The notes under the pieces: generated by a model
What the model saw: the letters and a program-made list of their open reading frames with translations, nothing else
What the model was told of the DNA's origin: nothing
The model's database searches: none
Made by a program: the position numbers and the translations under genes
Origin: Caulobacter sp. 602-1
GTDB lineage: Bacteria > Pseudomonadota > Alphaproteobacteria > Caulobacterales > Caulobacteraceae
Assembly: GCF_003931565.1 (NCBI RefSeq)
Contig: NZ_RRYI01000011.1
Coordinates: forward strand, 62,001 to 126,000
Direction: 5' to 3'
Length of the DNA: 64,000 bases
Part shown: piece by piece, positions 32,393 through 39,953 of the stretch
Layout of the letters: each line of letters begins with the position of its first letter
How positions within the stretch are numbered: the first letter of the stretch is position 1

Positions 32393-33190
32393 TCAAGCGC
32401 CCTTGAACACGGGCGCGCGCTTTTCGAGGATCGCGTCGACGCCTTCCATGTGGTCCTCGGTGTGGTGGGCGATGGCCTGGGCGGCCGCGCTCATCTCCAT
32501 CAAGGTGTCGTAGCTGGCGGTCTGGCCGTGCTTGAGCAGGCTCTTGGCCATGCGCAGGGCGTGCGGCGGCTGCTGGGCGATTCGGTTGGCTAGGGCCATC
32601 GCCTCGTCCATCAGGGTTTCGGCGGGCACGGCCCTGCTGATCAGCCCCCATTCGGCGGCCTTGGCCGCGTCGATCACGTCGCCGGTGAACAGCAGTTCGG
32701 CGGCGCGGCTCATGCCGATCGTGCGCGGCATCAGCCAAGCGCCGCCGTCGCCGGGGATCAGACCCAGCTTCAGGAAGGTCACGCCGAACTTGGCGGTGTC
32801 GGCGGCGATGCGGATATCGGTCATGCAGGCCACGTCGCAGCCCAGGCCGATCGCCGCCCCGTTCACCGCCGCGATCGACGGAACCTCCAGGCCGTAGATG
32901 GCCCGCACCACGCGATGGATGTTCTTGCGATAGCCGTCACGCACGGCCACGCCATTGCCGCCGAATGCGCCCTCGCGGGCCTTCATCGCCTTGACGTCGC
33001 CGCCGGCCGAGAAGGCCTTGCCCGCGCCGGTCAGGATCACGCAGCGGATGTCCTGGTCGTCATTGATCGCCTCGCAGGCGGCCGCCACCTGGTCGCCGTC
33101 GCCCGGGGCGCCCAGGGCGTTCATCGCCTCGGGGCGGTTCAGGGTGAGGATGGCGACGTGGCCGCGCTTCTCGGTGAGGATCAGGGACAA
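32393..33190 (-). CDS. Enoyl-CoA hydratase/isomerase (crotonase family)
   Basis: A 265-residue crotonase. The oxyanion-hole segments are AFSAGGDVKAMK (about residues 62-73) and AAVNGAAIGLGCDVACM (about 108-124). The second acidic residue position is occupied in KLGLIPGDGGAWLMPR. The start is TTG at 33190, decided by the AGGAG ribosome site 8 bases upstream; the longer frame to 33292 gives no family sequence. It hydrates or isomerises acyl-CoA in fatty-acid or related catabolism; the exact substrate is unclear. Confidence 0.9.
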   Translation of the reverse strand: MSLILTEKRGHVAILTLNRPEAMNALGAPGDGDQVAAACEAINDDQDIRCVILTGAGKAFSAGGDVKAMKAREGAFGGNGVAVRDGYRKNIHRVVRAIYGLEVPSIAAVNGAAIGLGCDVACMTDIRIAADTAKFGVTFLKLGLIPGDGGAWLMPRTIGMSRAAELLFTGDVIDAAKAAEWGLISRAVPAETLMDEAMALANRIAQQPPHALRMAKSLLKHGQTASYDTLMEMSAAAQAIAHHTEDHMEGVDAILEKRAPVFKGA

Positions 33191-33364
33191 GGTGGACGCT
33201 CCTGCGAATTCTGATTTTTCCTTTCCATAGCCTGCTTTCCTTCGCCGTGCAGCCGAACTGGATCGTACAACCAGTGCGTTCACACCGATCACGAAAACGC
33301 GACTGGCGCGCTGGCGCGCGTCGACATTGACTAGGCTAAGGGACGATCACGAAGGCTGCGGTGA

Positions 33365-33727
33365 ATGACCGAGCACGGGAAGGCCCGACACGTGTTGATT
33401 ATCGAGGATGAAATCCTCGTCGCGTTCGAGGTCGAAGCCCTCCTGGCGGAGCAGGGCTTCACGAGTTTCGATATCGCCGACAGCCTGTCGGACGCCTTGG
33501 CCATGGCCATGGCCAATCCGCCAGATCTGATCACCGCCGACTATCGAATCGTCGGCGGCACCGGCGTGGAGGCGGTCGAGGCCATCCAGCGTCAGCTTGG
33601 CCGCATCCCGGTCGTCTATGTCACCGGCAACGCCGACCAGCTTCAAGGTCGCCTCACGCCCATCGTCGACAAGCCGATCTCGGCGCGCCGCCTGCGCGAA
33701 GCCTGCGTCCGCGCCGCCGCGTCCTGA
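33365..33727 (+). CDS. Single-domain response regulator
   Basis: A 120-residue stand-alone receiver. The acidic pocket is VLIIEDEILVAFE, the phospho-acceptor Asp is in LITADYRIVGGTG, the Thr/Ser switch is in VYVTGNAD, and the Lys in IVDKPIS. It has no output domain, so it probably works in a phosphorelay, possibly with HWE or hybrid kinases elsewhere. It is divergent from the crotonase gene. Confidence 0.92.
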   Translation: MTEHGKARHVLIIEDEILVAFEVEALLAEQGFTSFDIADSLSDALAMAMANPPDLITADYRIVGGTGVEAVEAIQRQLGRIPVVYVTGNADQLQGRLTPIVDKPISARRLREACVRAAAS

Positions 33728-33778
33728 GATTGTCCCCCGCCGGTCGAGGCCCTAGGCTCACGGCTCCGGGAGGACGCG

Positions 33779-34393
33779 ATGCACCAGATCACCACCCTCG
33801 AAGCTCTCGAGGCGCTGTATCAGCCCCAGCCCGCGCCCGCCTCGACCGTAAAGGTCACGGACCACATCACCCCGCACTACGCGGCCTTGATCCAGGCCTC
33901 GCCGTTCGTGGCCCTGGCCACCGTCGGGCCCGAGGGCCTGGACTGCAGCCCGCGCGGCGACCTGCCAGGCTTTGTCCGCATCGCTGATCCCAGGACGCTG
34001 ATCCTGCCCGACCGGCGCGGCAACAACCGCATCGACTCACTACGCAATGTCGTCCGCGACCCGCGCGTGGCGCTGCTGTTCCTGATCCCCGGCTCGGGCA
34101 CGACCTTCCGCGTCAACGGCCGAGCGGTGCTGAGCGTCGATCCCGACCTGCTGGCCAGCTTCGCCGTCGACGGAAAGCCGCTGCGCACGGCCATGGTGGT
34201 CACGGTCGTGGAAGCCTACTTCCAATGCGCCCGCGCCATCGTCCGCTCGGGGCTCTGGAAGCCGGAAAGCCAGGTCGACCCGAAGTCCCTCCCCACGCCC
34301 GGCGCCATGCTCGCCGGCGTCACGGCCGGGGAGGTCGGCGGCGAGACCTACGACCGCGAATGGCCGGACCGCGCGGCCAGGACGATGTGGTGA
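33779..34393 (+). CDS. PPOX-class FMN-dependent flavoprotein
   Basis: A 204-residue pyridoxamine-5'-phosphate-oxidase-like split barrel. FVALATVGPEGLDCSPRGD, the LPDRRGNNRIDSLRN segment and ALLFLIPGSGTTFRVNG fit the MSMEG_1061-type FMN/F420 flavoprotein subgroup. The natural substrate is unknown. The start at 33779 (MHQITTLEALEAL) follows GGGAGGACGCG. It converges on the antiporter gene with a 3-base gap. Confidence 0.88.
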   Translation: MHQITTLEALEALYQPQPAPASTVKVTDHITPHYAALIQASPFVALATVGPEGLDCSPRGDLPGFVRIADPRTLILPDRRGNNRIDSLRNVVRDPRVALLFLIPGSGTTFRVNGRAVLSVDPDLLASFAVDGKPLRTAMVVTVVEAYFQCARAIVRSGLWKPESQVDPKSLPTPGAMLAGVTAGEVGGETYDREWPDRAARTMW

Positions 34394-34396
34394 GCT

Positions 34397-35935
34397 TCAG
34401 CTCTCCTCGATCTGGCGCTCGTCCTCGCGGCTGATCGAGACCTCCTCGAAGTCCAGCTCCTCCTGCAGGATCAGGAAGGCGTCGGCGCCGACGGACTGGG
34501 TGTCGCGCAGCGCTTCCAGCCGCTCGCGCTGGCGACGGATGGCCTTGAGGCCCAAGGTTCGTCGGATCTCCATCTCGCCGGCCCGCGGCGGAGTCTGGGT
34601 CGGGACGGCGGCGAAACGGTAGCGCCAGTGATCGGCGGCCGCGCCCGTCTTGCCCTCCAGCGCCTCGAGGGCGACGCTGGCCATGTCGGCGCGGATGCGA
34701 GCCAACTCCTCGTCGAGGCCGTTCTCGCCATCCAGGCCCAGCAGATGGACCAGCGGCGACAGGGTCAGGCCCTGAACTACCAGGGTGGCCAGCACGACGG
34801 CGAATGCGGTCAGCACGATCAGGTCGCGCTGCGGGAAGTCGCCCGGCAGGGCGAAGGCGGTCGCCAGGGTGACGAGGCCCCGCATGCCGCACCAGCCAAC
34901 CAGGACGCCGTGGCGCAGGCTGGGCGTCGGATAGGCGTCGCCGCGCAGACCTGGAAAGAGCTGGGACAGCCGGATATAGGTCAGCACCCAGACCATCCGC
35001 ACCACGATCAGGCAAACCACCACGGCCGCGGCGAAAGCCGCCGCTTCCATCAGGCGCTCGCGCGGCATGCCGGCGACGATGGTCCGCGCCTGCAGCCCCA
35101 TCAGCAGGAAGGCCAGGACGTTCAGGAGGAACACCGACGACGTCCAGACCGCGAAGGTGTGGATCCGCATGCGCGGCGGGGTCCGCAGCCCCGCGGTGCG
35201 GGCCACGGTCATGGCGAAGGCCACCAGGCACAGCACCGCCGACAGGCCCAGGCGCTCGGCGATGATCCAGGCCCCGAAGCAGGTGACGAACTCGGCCATG
35301 GTGCCGCCCAGCGTGCCGGTGACGAAGGGATTCACCAGCCGCAGCAGGCGCGCCAGGACGATCCCCAGGATCACCCCGCCGGGCGCGGCCAGGGTCAGCT
35401 TCACGGCTAGGGCGGCGTCGATGCCGCCCTGGGCCTGGAACGCCAGCGCCGCCGAGAACAGCAGCAGGGCCGAGGCGTCGTTCAGCAGGCTCTCGCCCTT
35501 CAGCACCGCGACGGAGCCGCGTGGCAGGTTTACGCTGGTGAGGATGGCGGTGGCGGCGGCGGCGTCTGGCGGGGCGACGATCGCGCCCAGGACCAGGGCC
35601 GCGGCGATCGGCAGGCCCGCCATGGTCACGCCCAGCCACGCCACCGCGCCAGCGCTGAGGATCACCGCCACGATGGCCAGGGCGAACAGGGGCCGCCAGA
35701 GCTTGCGCGCATCGCCGATCGGAAAGTCGAAGCCTGCATCGACCAGCACCGGGGCCAGAAACAAGGCGAGCGCCGTATGCGGCTCGATCGAGATCTTCGG
35801 CGCCCCGGGAACCAGGGCGAAGCACACGCCGGCGGCGGCCAGCATGGTCGGATAGGGCACCTTCAGCCGACGCGAGACCTGCAGCAGCAGGACCGCGGCG
35901 GCCAGCAGGACCAGCAGGCTCTCGAAAAACCTCAA
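34397..35935 (-). CDS. Na+/H+ antiporter, CPA1 family
   Basis: A 512-residue inner-membrane protein with about 12 helices and a C-terminal cytoplasmic tail (about 395-512) rich in charged residues. Functional motifs include VAPPDAAAATAIL, LLNDASALLLF (transport-site Asp) and WCGMRGLVTLATAFALP. It exchanges Na+ (or K+) for H+ to control pH and salt. It lies downstream of dksA but is separated by a terminator, so it is likely expressed on its own. Confidence 0.92.
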   Translation of the reverse strand: MRFFESLLVLLAAAVLLLQVSRRLKVPYPTMLAAAGVCFALVPGAPKISIEPHTALALFLAPVLVDAGFDFPIGDARKLWRPLFALAIVAVILSAGAVAWLGVTMAGLPIAAALVLGAIVAPPDAAAATAILTSVNLPRGSVAVLKGESLLNDASALLLFSAALAFQAQGGIDAALAVKLTLAAPGGVILGIVLARLLRLVNPFVTGTLGGTMAEFVTCFGAWIIAERLGLSAVLCLVAFAMTVARTAGLRTPPRMRIHTFAVWTSSVFLLNVLAFLLMGLQARTIVAGMPRERLMEAAAFAAAVVVCLIVVRMVWVLTYIRLSQLFPGLRGDAYPTPSLRHGVLVGWCGMRGLVTLATAFALPGDFPQRDLIVLTAFAVVLATLVVQGLTLSPLVHLLGLDGENGLDEELARIRADMASVALEALEGKTGAAADHWRYRFAAVPTQTPPRAGEMEIRRTLGLKAIRRQRERLEALRDTQSVGADAFLILQEELDFEEVSISREDERQIEES

Positions 35936-35981
35936 GCGCGGCGTCTCCGGGATCGACGCGCGAGCTTACGCGGCTGATCTC

Positions 35982-36021
35982 AAAACAAAAGCGGCCCTGG
36001 GCTCCCCACCCAAGGCCGCTT
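35982..36021 (-). terminator. Rho-independent terminator of dksA
   Basis: On the minus strand, arms AAGCGGCCTTGGG and CCCAGGGCCGCTT (36021-36009 and 36001-35989) form a stem with one mismatch, followed by TTGTTTTG. It begins about 42 bases after the dksA stop. Confidence 0.85.
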
Positions 36022-36063
36022 GAAACACATTGAGTCGCCCCAAGTCGCCTTGGAGAGCGATGC

Positions 36064-36492
36064 TTAGTCGTCGCGGTGGACGCGTTCGCGGCGCTCGTGG
36101 CGTTCCTGGGCTTCGACGCTCATGGTCGCCGTAGGGCGAGCATCCAGTCGAGCCAGGCCGATCGGCTCGCCCGTCTCCTCGCAATAGCCGTAGGAGCCAT
36201 CCTCGACGCGGCGCAGGGCCTGGTCGATCTTGGAAATCAGCTTCCGTTGACGATCGCGGGTACGGAGCTCAAGAGCCCGGTCGGTTTCCGAGGACGCGCG
36301 ATCAGCGAGATCGGCGTGATTCTCGGTTTCTTTCTGGAGATGGGCGACCGTTTCGCGAGATTCGCGAAGGATCTCCTCTTTCCAGGCCAGCAGCTTGTTC
36401 TTGAAATACTCAAGCTGCCGTTCATTCATAAAAGGCTCGTCCTCGGAAGGACGATAGTCAGACTTCTCGACAAGAACAGTGGCCGTTTGCAT
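36064..36492 (-). CDS. dksA: RNA polymerase-binding transcription factor DksA
   Basis: DksA binds the RNA polymerase secondary channel and, with ppGpp, adjusts stable-RNA and biosynthetic transcription. It has 142 residues from the ATG at 36492 (MQTATVLVEKSDYRPSEDEP). A long coiled coil (about 30-110) has the tip motif DLADRAS (DxxDxA). The globular zinc-finger region keeps only one of the four usual cysteines (YGYCEETGEPIG, then TATMSVEAQ in place of the CxxC), the Cys-poor form of alphaproteobacteria. A clear terminator follows. Confidence 0.94.
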   Translation of the reverse strand: MQTATVLVEKSDYRPSEDEPFMNERQLEYFKNKLLAWKEEILRESRETVAHLQKETENHADLADRASSETDRALELRTRDRQRKLISKIDQALRRVEDGSYGYCEETGEPIGLARLDARPTATMSVEAQERHERRERVHRDD

Positions 36493-36704
36493 CAACGCCT
36501 CACGCCCCAATGAACTCAGCCCTTAAGGGCTGCGTGCTTATAGCAAAAGGTGAGCCGGGTTCAATGAACCTCGCGTGAGCGGCGCGTTCAGGTCGCGCGC
36601 CTCCCGTCAGAGGGCCGTGAACACGGCGACGACGAGTGTAAAACGCGCGAGAAAGCCAAGCGTGGCAGGCAGGAGCCAAATTCAAGGTTCCCGCCCTGGC
36701 CATG

Positions 36705-37136
36705 TCAGCTACGCGCCTGAAGCTTGGCCAGCTCGACGGCGGCCCGAGTTTCGATTTCATTGAGGATCCCCTCCAGGTTGGGATCGTCGGTATTGTCCCG
36801 CTGTTCGCGGATGGCCCGCGTCAGACGGTCGAGGGTGTCCGACGAGATGTCGCCGTCGATCAGTCCGACCCGCACATCGCCCAGCAGGTCGAGGATATGC
36901 TCGGCGCGGCGCACCGCGCGGCGCTTGCGCTCCAGAGGATTGCCGACCGCGCTCATCGCCTGCAGGGCCAGGAGGGCGTCGACCGACCCGACGCCGGACA
37001 GACCGCCGACCGAGGCGGTGCTTGCCGCCCCGCTGGCGGCGTTCACAGACGGAAGCGAAAAGCCCGTCGACCCGCCGGCCGGCTTGGCCCGCGACGCGCC
37101 GCTCGCACCTACGCCCCCCGTGCTGGAAACCTTCAT
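36705..37136 (-). CDS. fliX: Flagellar assembly regulator FliX
   Basis: A 143-residue Caulobacterales-specific regulator that couples flagellar assembly to sigma54-dependent transcription by controlling FlbD. The N-terminal 60 residues are Gly/Ala/Ser-rich, and the C-terminal part (NPLERKRRAVRRAEHILDLL, then RLTRAIREQRDNTDDPNL) is helical and diagnostic. It is transcribed divergently from flgI, the known Caulobacter arrangement. A partial CtrA site lies upstream. Confidence 0.95.
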   Translation of the reverse strand: MKVSSTGGVGASGASRAKPAGGSTGFSLPSVNAASGAASTASVGGLSGVGSVDALLALQAMSAVGNPLERKRRAVRRAEHILDLLGDVRVGLIDGDISSDTLDRLTRAIREQRDNTDDPNLEGILNEIETRAAVELAKLQARS

Positions 37137-37206
37137 CCGACAGCTCCAAAAAGCTCATGCGCGCGAGTCACTTATCCCGCGGTGACCCCAATATCCAACG
37201 GCGCGC

Positions 37207-37221
37207 TTGAAGTATGGTTAA
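37207..37221. promoter_or_regulatory. Candidate CtrA binding site
   Basis: TTGA-AGTATGG-TTAA at 37207-37221 departs from the CtrA consensus TTAA-N7-TTAA by one base. It is 71 bases upstream of the fliX ATG, consistent with CtrA control of early flagellar genes. Confidence 0.5.
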
Positions 37222-37311
37222 TGCCGGGCAGATTCTGCCGCGAGGCGCCGGGCGGACCATCGTCGAATCCGGAATCCCTTGAGTCACAACGATCTAGGCG
37301 GCGGCGAGGAA

Positions 37312-37327
37312 TTGGCCCGCTTCTGGC
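37312..37327 (+). promoter_or_regulatory. Sigma54 promoter of flgI operon
   Basis: TTGGCCCG-CTTC-TGGC matches the sigma54 consensus TTGGCACG-N4-TTGC at 10 of 12 fixed positions, with the invariant GG (-24) and GC (-12) at correct spacing. Transcription would begin near 37339, 29 bases before the flgI ATG. FliX/FlbD-dependent class III expression follows from the known Caulobacter hierarchy. Confidence 0.8.
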
Positions 37328-37367
37328 ATGGGGCGGCGCGGGGACGGTTCCCCACGACGAGATTGCC

Positions 37368-38480
37368 ATGCCGCGTTCATTCTTTCGCACCCTGCTGACC
37401 GCCCTGGTCGCCGTCTCGGCCCTCGTAGCCGCGCCGGCGTTCGCCAAGTCGCGGATCAAGGATATCGTCGCTTTCGAAGGCGTCCGCGACAACCCGCTGG
37501 TCGGCTATGGCATCGTCGTCGGCCTGAACGGCACGGGCGACAGCCTGCGCAACGCGCCGATGACCAAGCAGAGCCTGGAAGCGATGCTGGAGCGCCAGGG
37601 CGTCAACGTCCGCGACGGCAATCTCAACACCAAGAACACCGCCGCCGTCATGGTCACGGGCAACCTGCCGCCGTTCTCGGCCGCCGGCTCGAAGCTGGAC
37701 GTGACCGTGTCGACCCTGGGCGACGCCAAGAGCCTGCTGGGCGGCACCCTGCTGGTCACCAGCCTGCAAGGCGCGGACGGCCAGACCTACGCCGTGGCGC
37801 AAGGCACGGTCCAGACCGGTTCGGTCTCGGCCGGCGGCGCTTCGGGCAGTTCGGTCACCAAGGGCGTGCCGACCGCCGGCCGCATCGCCGGCGGCGGCGT
37901 CATCGAACGCGAGATCAATTTCCAGATGGTCAGCATGGACATCATGCGCCTGACCCTGCGCAATCCGGACTTCACCACCGCGCGCCGCGTCGCCGACGCC
38001 ATCAACGCCAGGTTCCCCGGCTGCGCCCAGGCCCAGAACCCCACGATCATCGCCACCCGCGCGCCGGCCGGCATGGACATGATCAGCTTCATGACCGCCA
38101 TCGAGAACATGGAGGTCGAGCCCGACGGTCCCGCCAAGGTGGTGATCGACGAAGTGGCCGGCGTCATCGTCATGGGCGACGACGTCCGCATCAGCAAGGT
38201 GGCGATCGCCCAGGGCAACCTGACCATCTCGGTCCAGGAAAACCCCGCCGTCAGCCAGCCGGCGCCCTTCAGCCAAGGCCAGACGGCCGTGGTTCCGCAA
38301 TCGACGGTTAACGTCGAGGAGGAAAAGGGCAAGAAACTGCTCACCCTGGGCGGCTCGCCGTCGCTCAAGAGCCTGGTCGGCGGCCTCAACGCGCTGGGCG
38401 TGACGCCCCGCGACATGATCTCGATCCTGCAGGCCGTGAAGGCCGCGGGCGCCTTGCAAGCCGACATCGAGGTGATGTGA
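37368..38480 (+). CDS. flgI: Flagellar P-ring protein FlgI
   Basis: FlgI assembles the P-ring around the flagellar rod in the peptidoglycan layer. It has 370 residues. A signal peptide (MPRSFFRTLLTALVAVSALV, cleaved near AFA) is followed by SRIKDIVAFEGVRDNPLVGYG and GLVVGLNGTGDS-type sequence (GIVVGLNGTGDSLRNAP). The start is the ATG at 37368; a longer frame from 36702 overlaps fliX and lacks the signal peptide at its N-terminus. It shares one base with the next gene (TGATG). Confidence 0.97.
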   Translation: MPRSFFRTLLTALVAVSALVAAPAFAKSRIKDIVAFEGVRDNPLVGYGIVVGLNGTGDSLRNAPMTKQSLEAMLERQGVNVRDGNLNTKNTAAVMVTGNLPPFSAAGSKLDVTVSTLGDAKSLLGGTLLVTSLQGADGQTYAVAQGTVQTGSVSAGGASGSSVTKGVPTAGRIAGGGVIEREINFQMVSMDIMRLTLRNPDFTTARRVADAINARFPGCAQAQNPTIIATRAPAGMDMISFMTAIENMEVEPDGPAKVVIDEVAGVIVMGDDVRISKVAIAQGNLTISVQENPAVSQPAPFSQGQTAVVPQSTVNVEEEKGKKLLTLGGSPSLKSLVGGLNALGVTPRDMISILQAVKAAGALQADIEVM

Positions 38481-38869
38481 TGAGCACGCTGTCGACGATC
38501 TCCACCTACGTTCCGCAGTTCGGCGCGACCGCCGCCACCCTCAAGACGGCCGCCAAGGCGGTGAAGGCCGCCGCGACCACGGCCCAGGGCGCGGTTCAGG
38601 ACGCCGCCAGCGCGACCAAGGAAGCGGCCCAGCGCGCCAAGATCGCCGATACGGCCAAGACCTTCGAGGCGTCCTTCATGTCCGTGATGATGCAGCAGAT
38701 GTTCGAGGGCGTGAAAACCTCGGAACCGTTCGGCGGCGGCAACGGCGAGGAGATGTTCAAGTCGGTCCTGACCGACGCGATGTCGAAGGAAGTGACCAAG
38801 GCCGGCGGCATCGGCCTGGCCGCCACGATCCAGCGCGAAATGCTGAAGATGCAAGGTCTGAAGGAGTAG
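38480..38869 (+). CDS. cheL: FlgJ-like rod-binding protein (CheL)
   Basis: A 129-residue flagellar protein with the rod-binding domain of FlgJ (AKTFEASFMSVMMQQMFEGV, LTDAMSKEVTKAGGIGLA) but no muramidase domain. Residues about 20-60 are an Ala/Lys-rich helix. In Caulobacter the gene after flgI is called cheL; that name comes from memory. It assists rod assembly in the periplasm. The ATG at 38480 overlaps the flgI stop by one base; a GTG one codon upstream is an alternative. Confidence 0.85.
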   Translation: MSTLSTISTYVPQFGATAATLKTAAKAVKAAATTAQGAVQDAASATKEAAQRAKIADTAKTFEASFMSVMMQQMFEGVKTSEPFGGGNGEEMFKSVLTDAMSKEVTKAGGIGLAATIQREMLKMQGLKE

Positions 38870-38871
38870 CC

Positions 38872-39321
38872 ATGGCCATCGCCGCCGTAGACGCCGACGA
38901 TCGCGTCCACCAACTGACCCTGCTGACCGAACGCCTCACGGACCTGATCGCCCTCGAGGCCTCGGCCTTCGAAAGCCACCGCCCGCACGAGGCGGCGCGA
39001 TATGTCGAAGAGACGGCCAAGCTGGCCAATGTCTATCGGCATGAATCTATGCGGGTGCGCCACAACCCGGCCCTGCTCGAAAGCGCTCGCGCCGAGCTGC
39101 GTCAGCGCCTGATCCGCGCCACCGAGGCCTTCGACGCGGTGCTCGCCCGCCAGGCGCGCGCCGTGAATGCGGCCAAGACGGTGACCGAGGGCCTGGTCCA
39201 CGCCGTGGCCCAGGAGATCGCCAGCCAACGCGCCGCCCCGGCCACCACCTACGGCGCCGGCGGCATGGTCAATGACCGCCCGCAGCACGGCGCGGCCATC
39301 ACCCTGAACCGCAAGGCCTAG
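38872..39321 (+). CDS. flbY: Flagellar protein FlbY (FlgN-like)
   Basis: A 149-residue, mostly helical cytosolic protein. The heptad-rich region DRVHQLTLLTERLTDLIALE and the second helix (SARAELRQRLIRATEAFDAV) resemble FlgN-type flagellar export chaperones. In Caulobacter the third gene of the flgI operon is flbY. It begins 2 bases after the rod-binding gene, and its stop overlaps that of the convergent methyltransferase by 4 bases. Confidence 0.8.
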   Translation: MAIAAVDADDRVHQLTLLTERLTDLIALEASAFESHRPHEAARYVEETAKLANVYRHESMRVRHNPALLESARAELRQRLIRATEAFDAVLARQARAVNAAKTVTEGLVHAVAQEIASQRAAPATTYGAGGMVNDRPQHGAAITLNRKA

Positions 39322-39953
39322 AAGAACGCGAACACCCCAGCGGCCCGCGCGGCGCCATGCGGGTCGCCGTAGTCGGCCACCGGATATTCCGCCACGACGC
39401 GCAGGCGTTCGGTCGGCAGGAAGGCCCGGAACGGATCGCCGATCAGGACCACGATCCCCGCAGTCAGGCACCGCTGAAGGAAGCGCTCGACCCGTTCGGC
39501 CAGGTCCGGATCGTAGAACAGGTCTCCCACCAGCATCAGGTCGACCTCCGGCGGATCGCCGCCGGTGATATCGGACCGCGCGACCTCGACCGCCACGCCG
39601 TTGGCGGCGGCGTTCAGGCGCGTGGCGGTCACGGCGTAGGGGTCGATATCGACCGCCCTCACCTCGGCCGCGCCAGCCAGGGCGGCGGCGATGGCGACGA
39701 GGCCCGAGCCCGCGCCCAGGTCCAGCACGCTCTGGCCAGCGACGATCTCTGGATGGTCGAGGACGTGTCGCGCCAAAGCCAGGCCACCGCCCCATGGCCG
39801 CGCCCAGTAGGGCGAACCGAAGTCCGGATCGGCCTCGGCCAGGCGCGCCAGGCCGCTTCTGGGCCCCGCCCGGTGCAGACGGACCTCCGGCACGCCCGGG
39901 ACGGCTTCCAGCGGCAGGCGGTCATGGATGAAGGCCTCGAGGTCGCTCGTCAT
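39318..39953 (-). CDS. Class I SAM-dependent methyltransferase (ETFB-Lys methyltransferase-like)
   Basis: A 211-residue methyltransferase with motif I VLDLGAGSGLVAIAAAL, the acidic loop AVDIDPYAV and the later VGDLFYDPDLAER motif (DLFYD), which suggests the protein-lysine methyltransferase group related to human ETFBKMT. PYWARPWGGGLALARHVL is also typical of that group. A likely substrate is the electron-transfer flavoprotein beta subunit. Its ATG overlaps the ABC-F stop by 4 bases. Confidence 0.82.
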   Translation of the reverse strand: MTSDLEAFIHDRLPLEAVPGVPEVRLHRAGPRSGLARLAEADPDFGSPYWARPWGGGLALARHVLDHPEIVAGQSVLDLGAGSGLVAIAAALAGAAEVRAVDIDPYAVTATRLNAAANGVAVEVARSDITGGDPPEVDLMLVGDLFYDPDLAERVERFLQRCLTAGIVVLIGDPFRAFLPTERLRVVAEYPVADYGDPHGAARAAGVFAFF

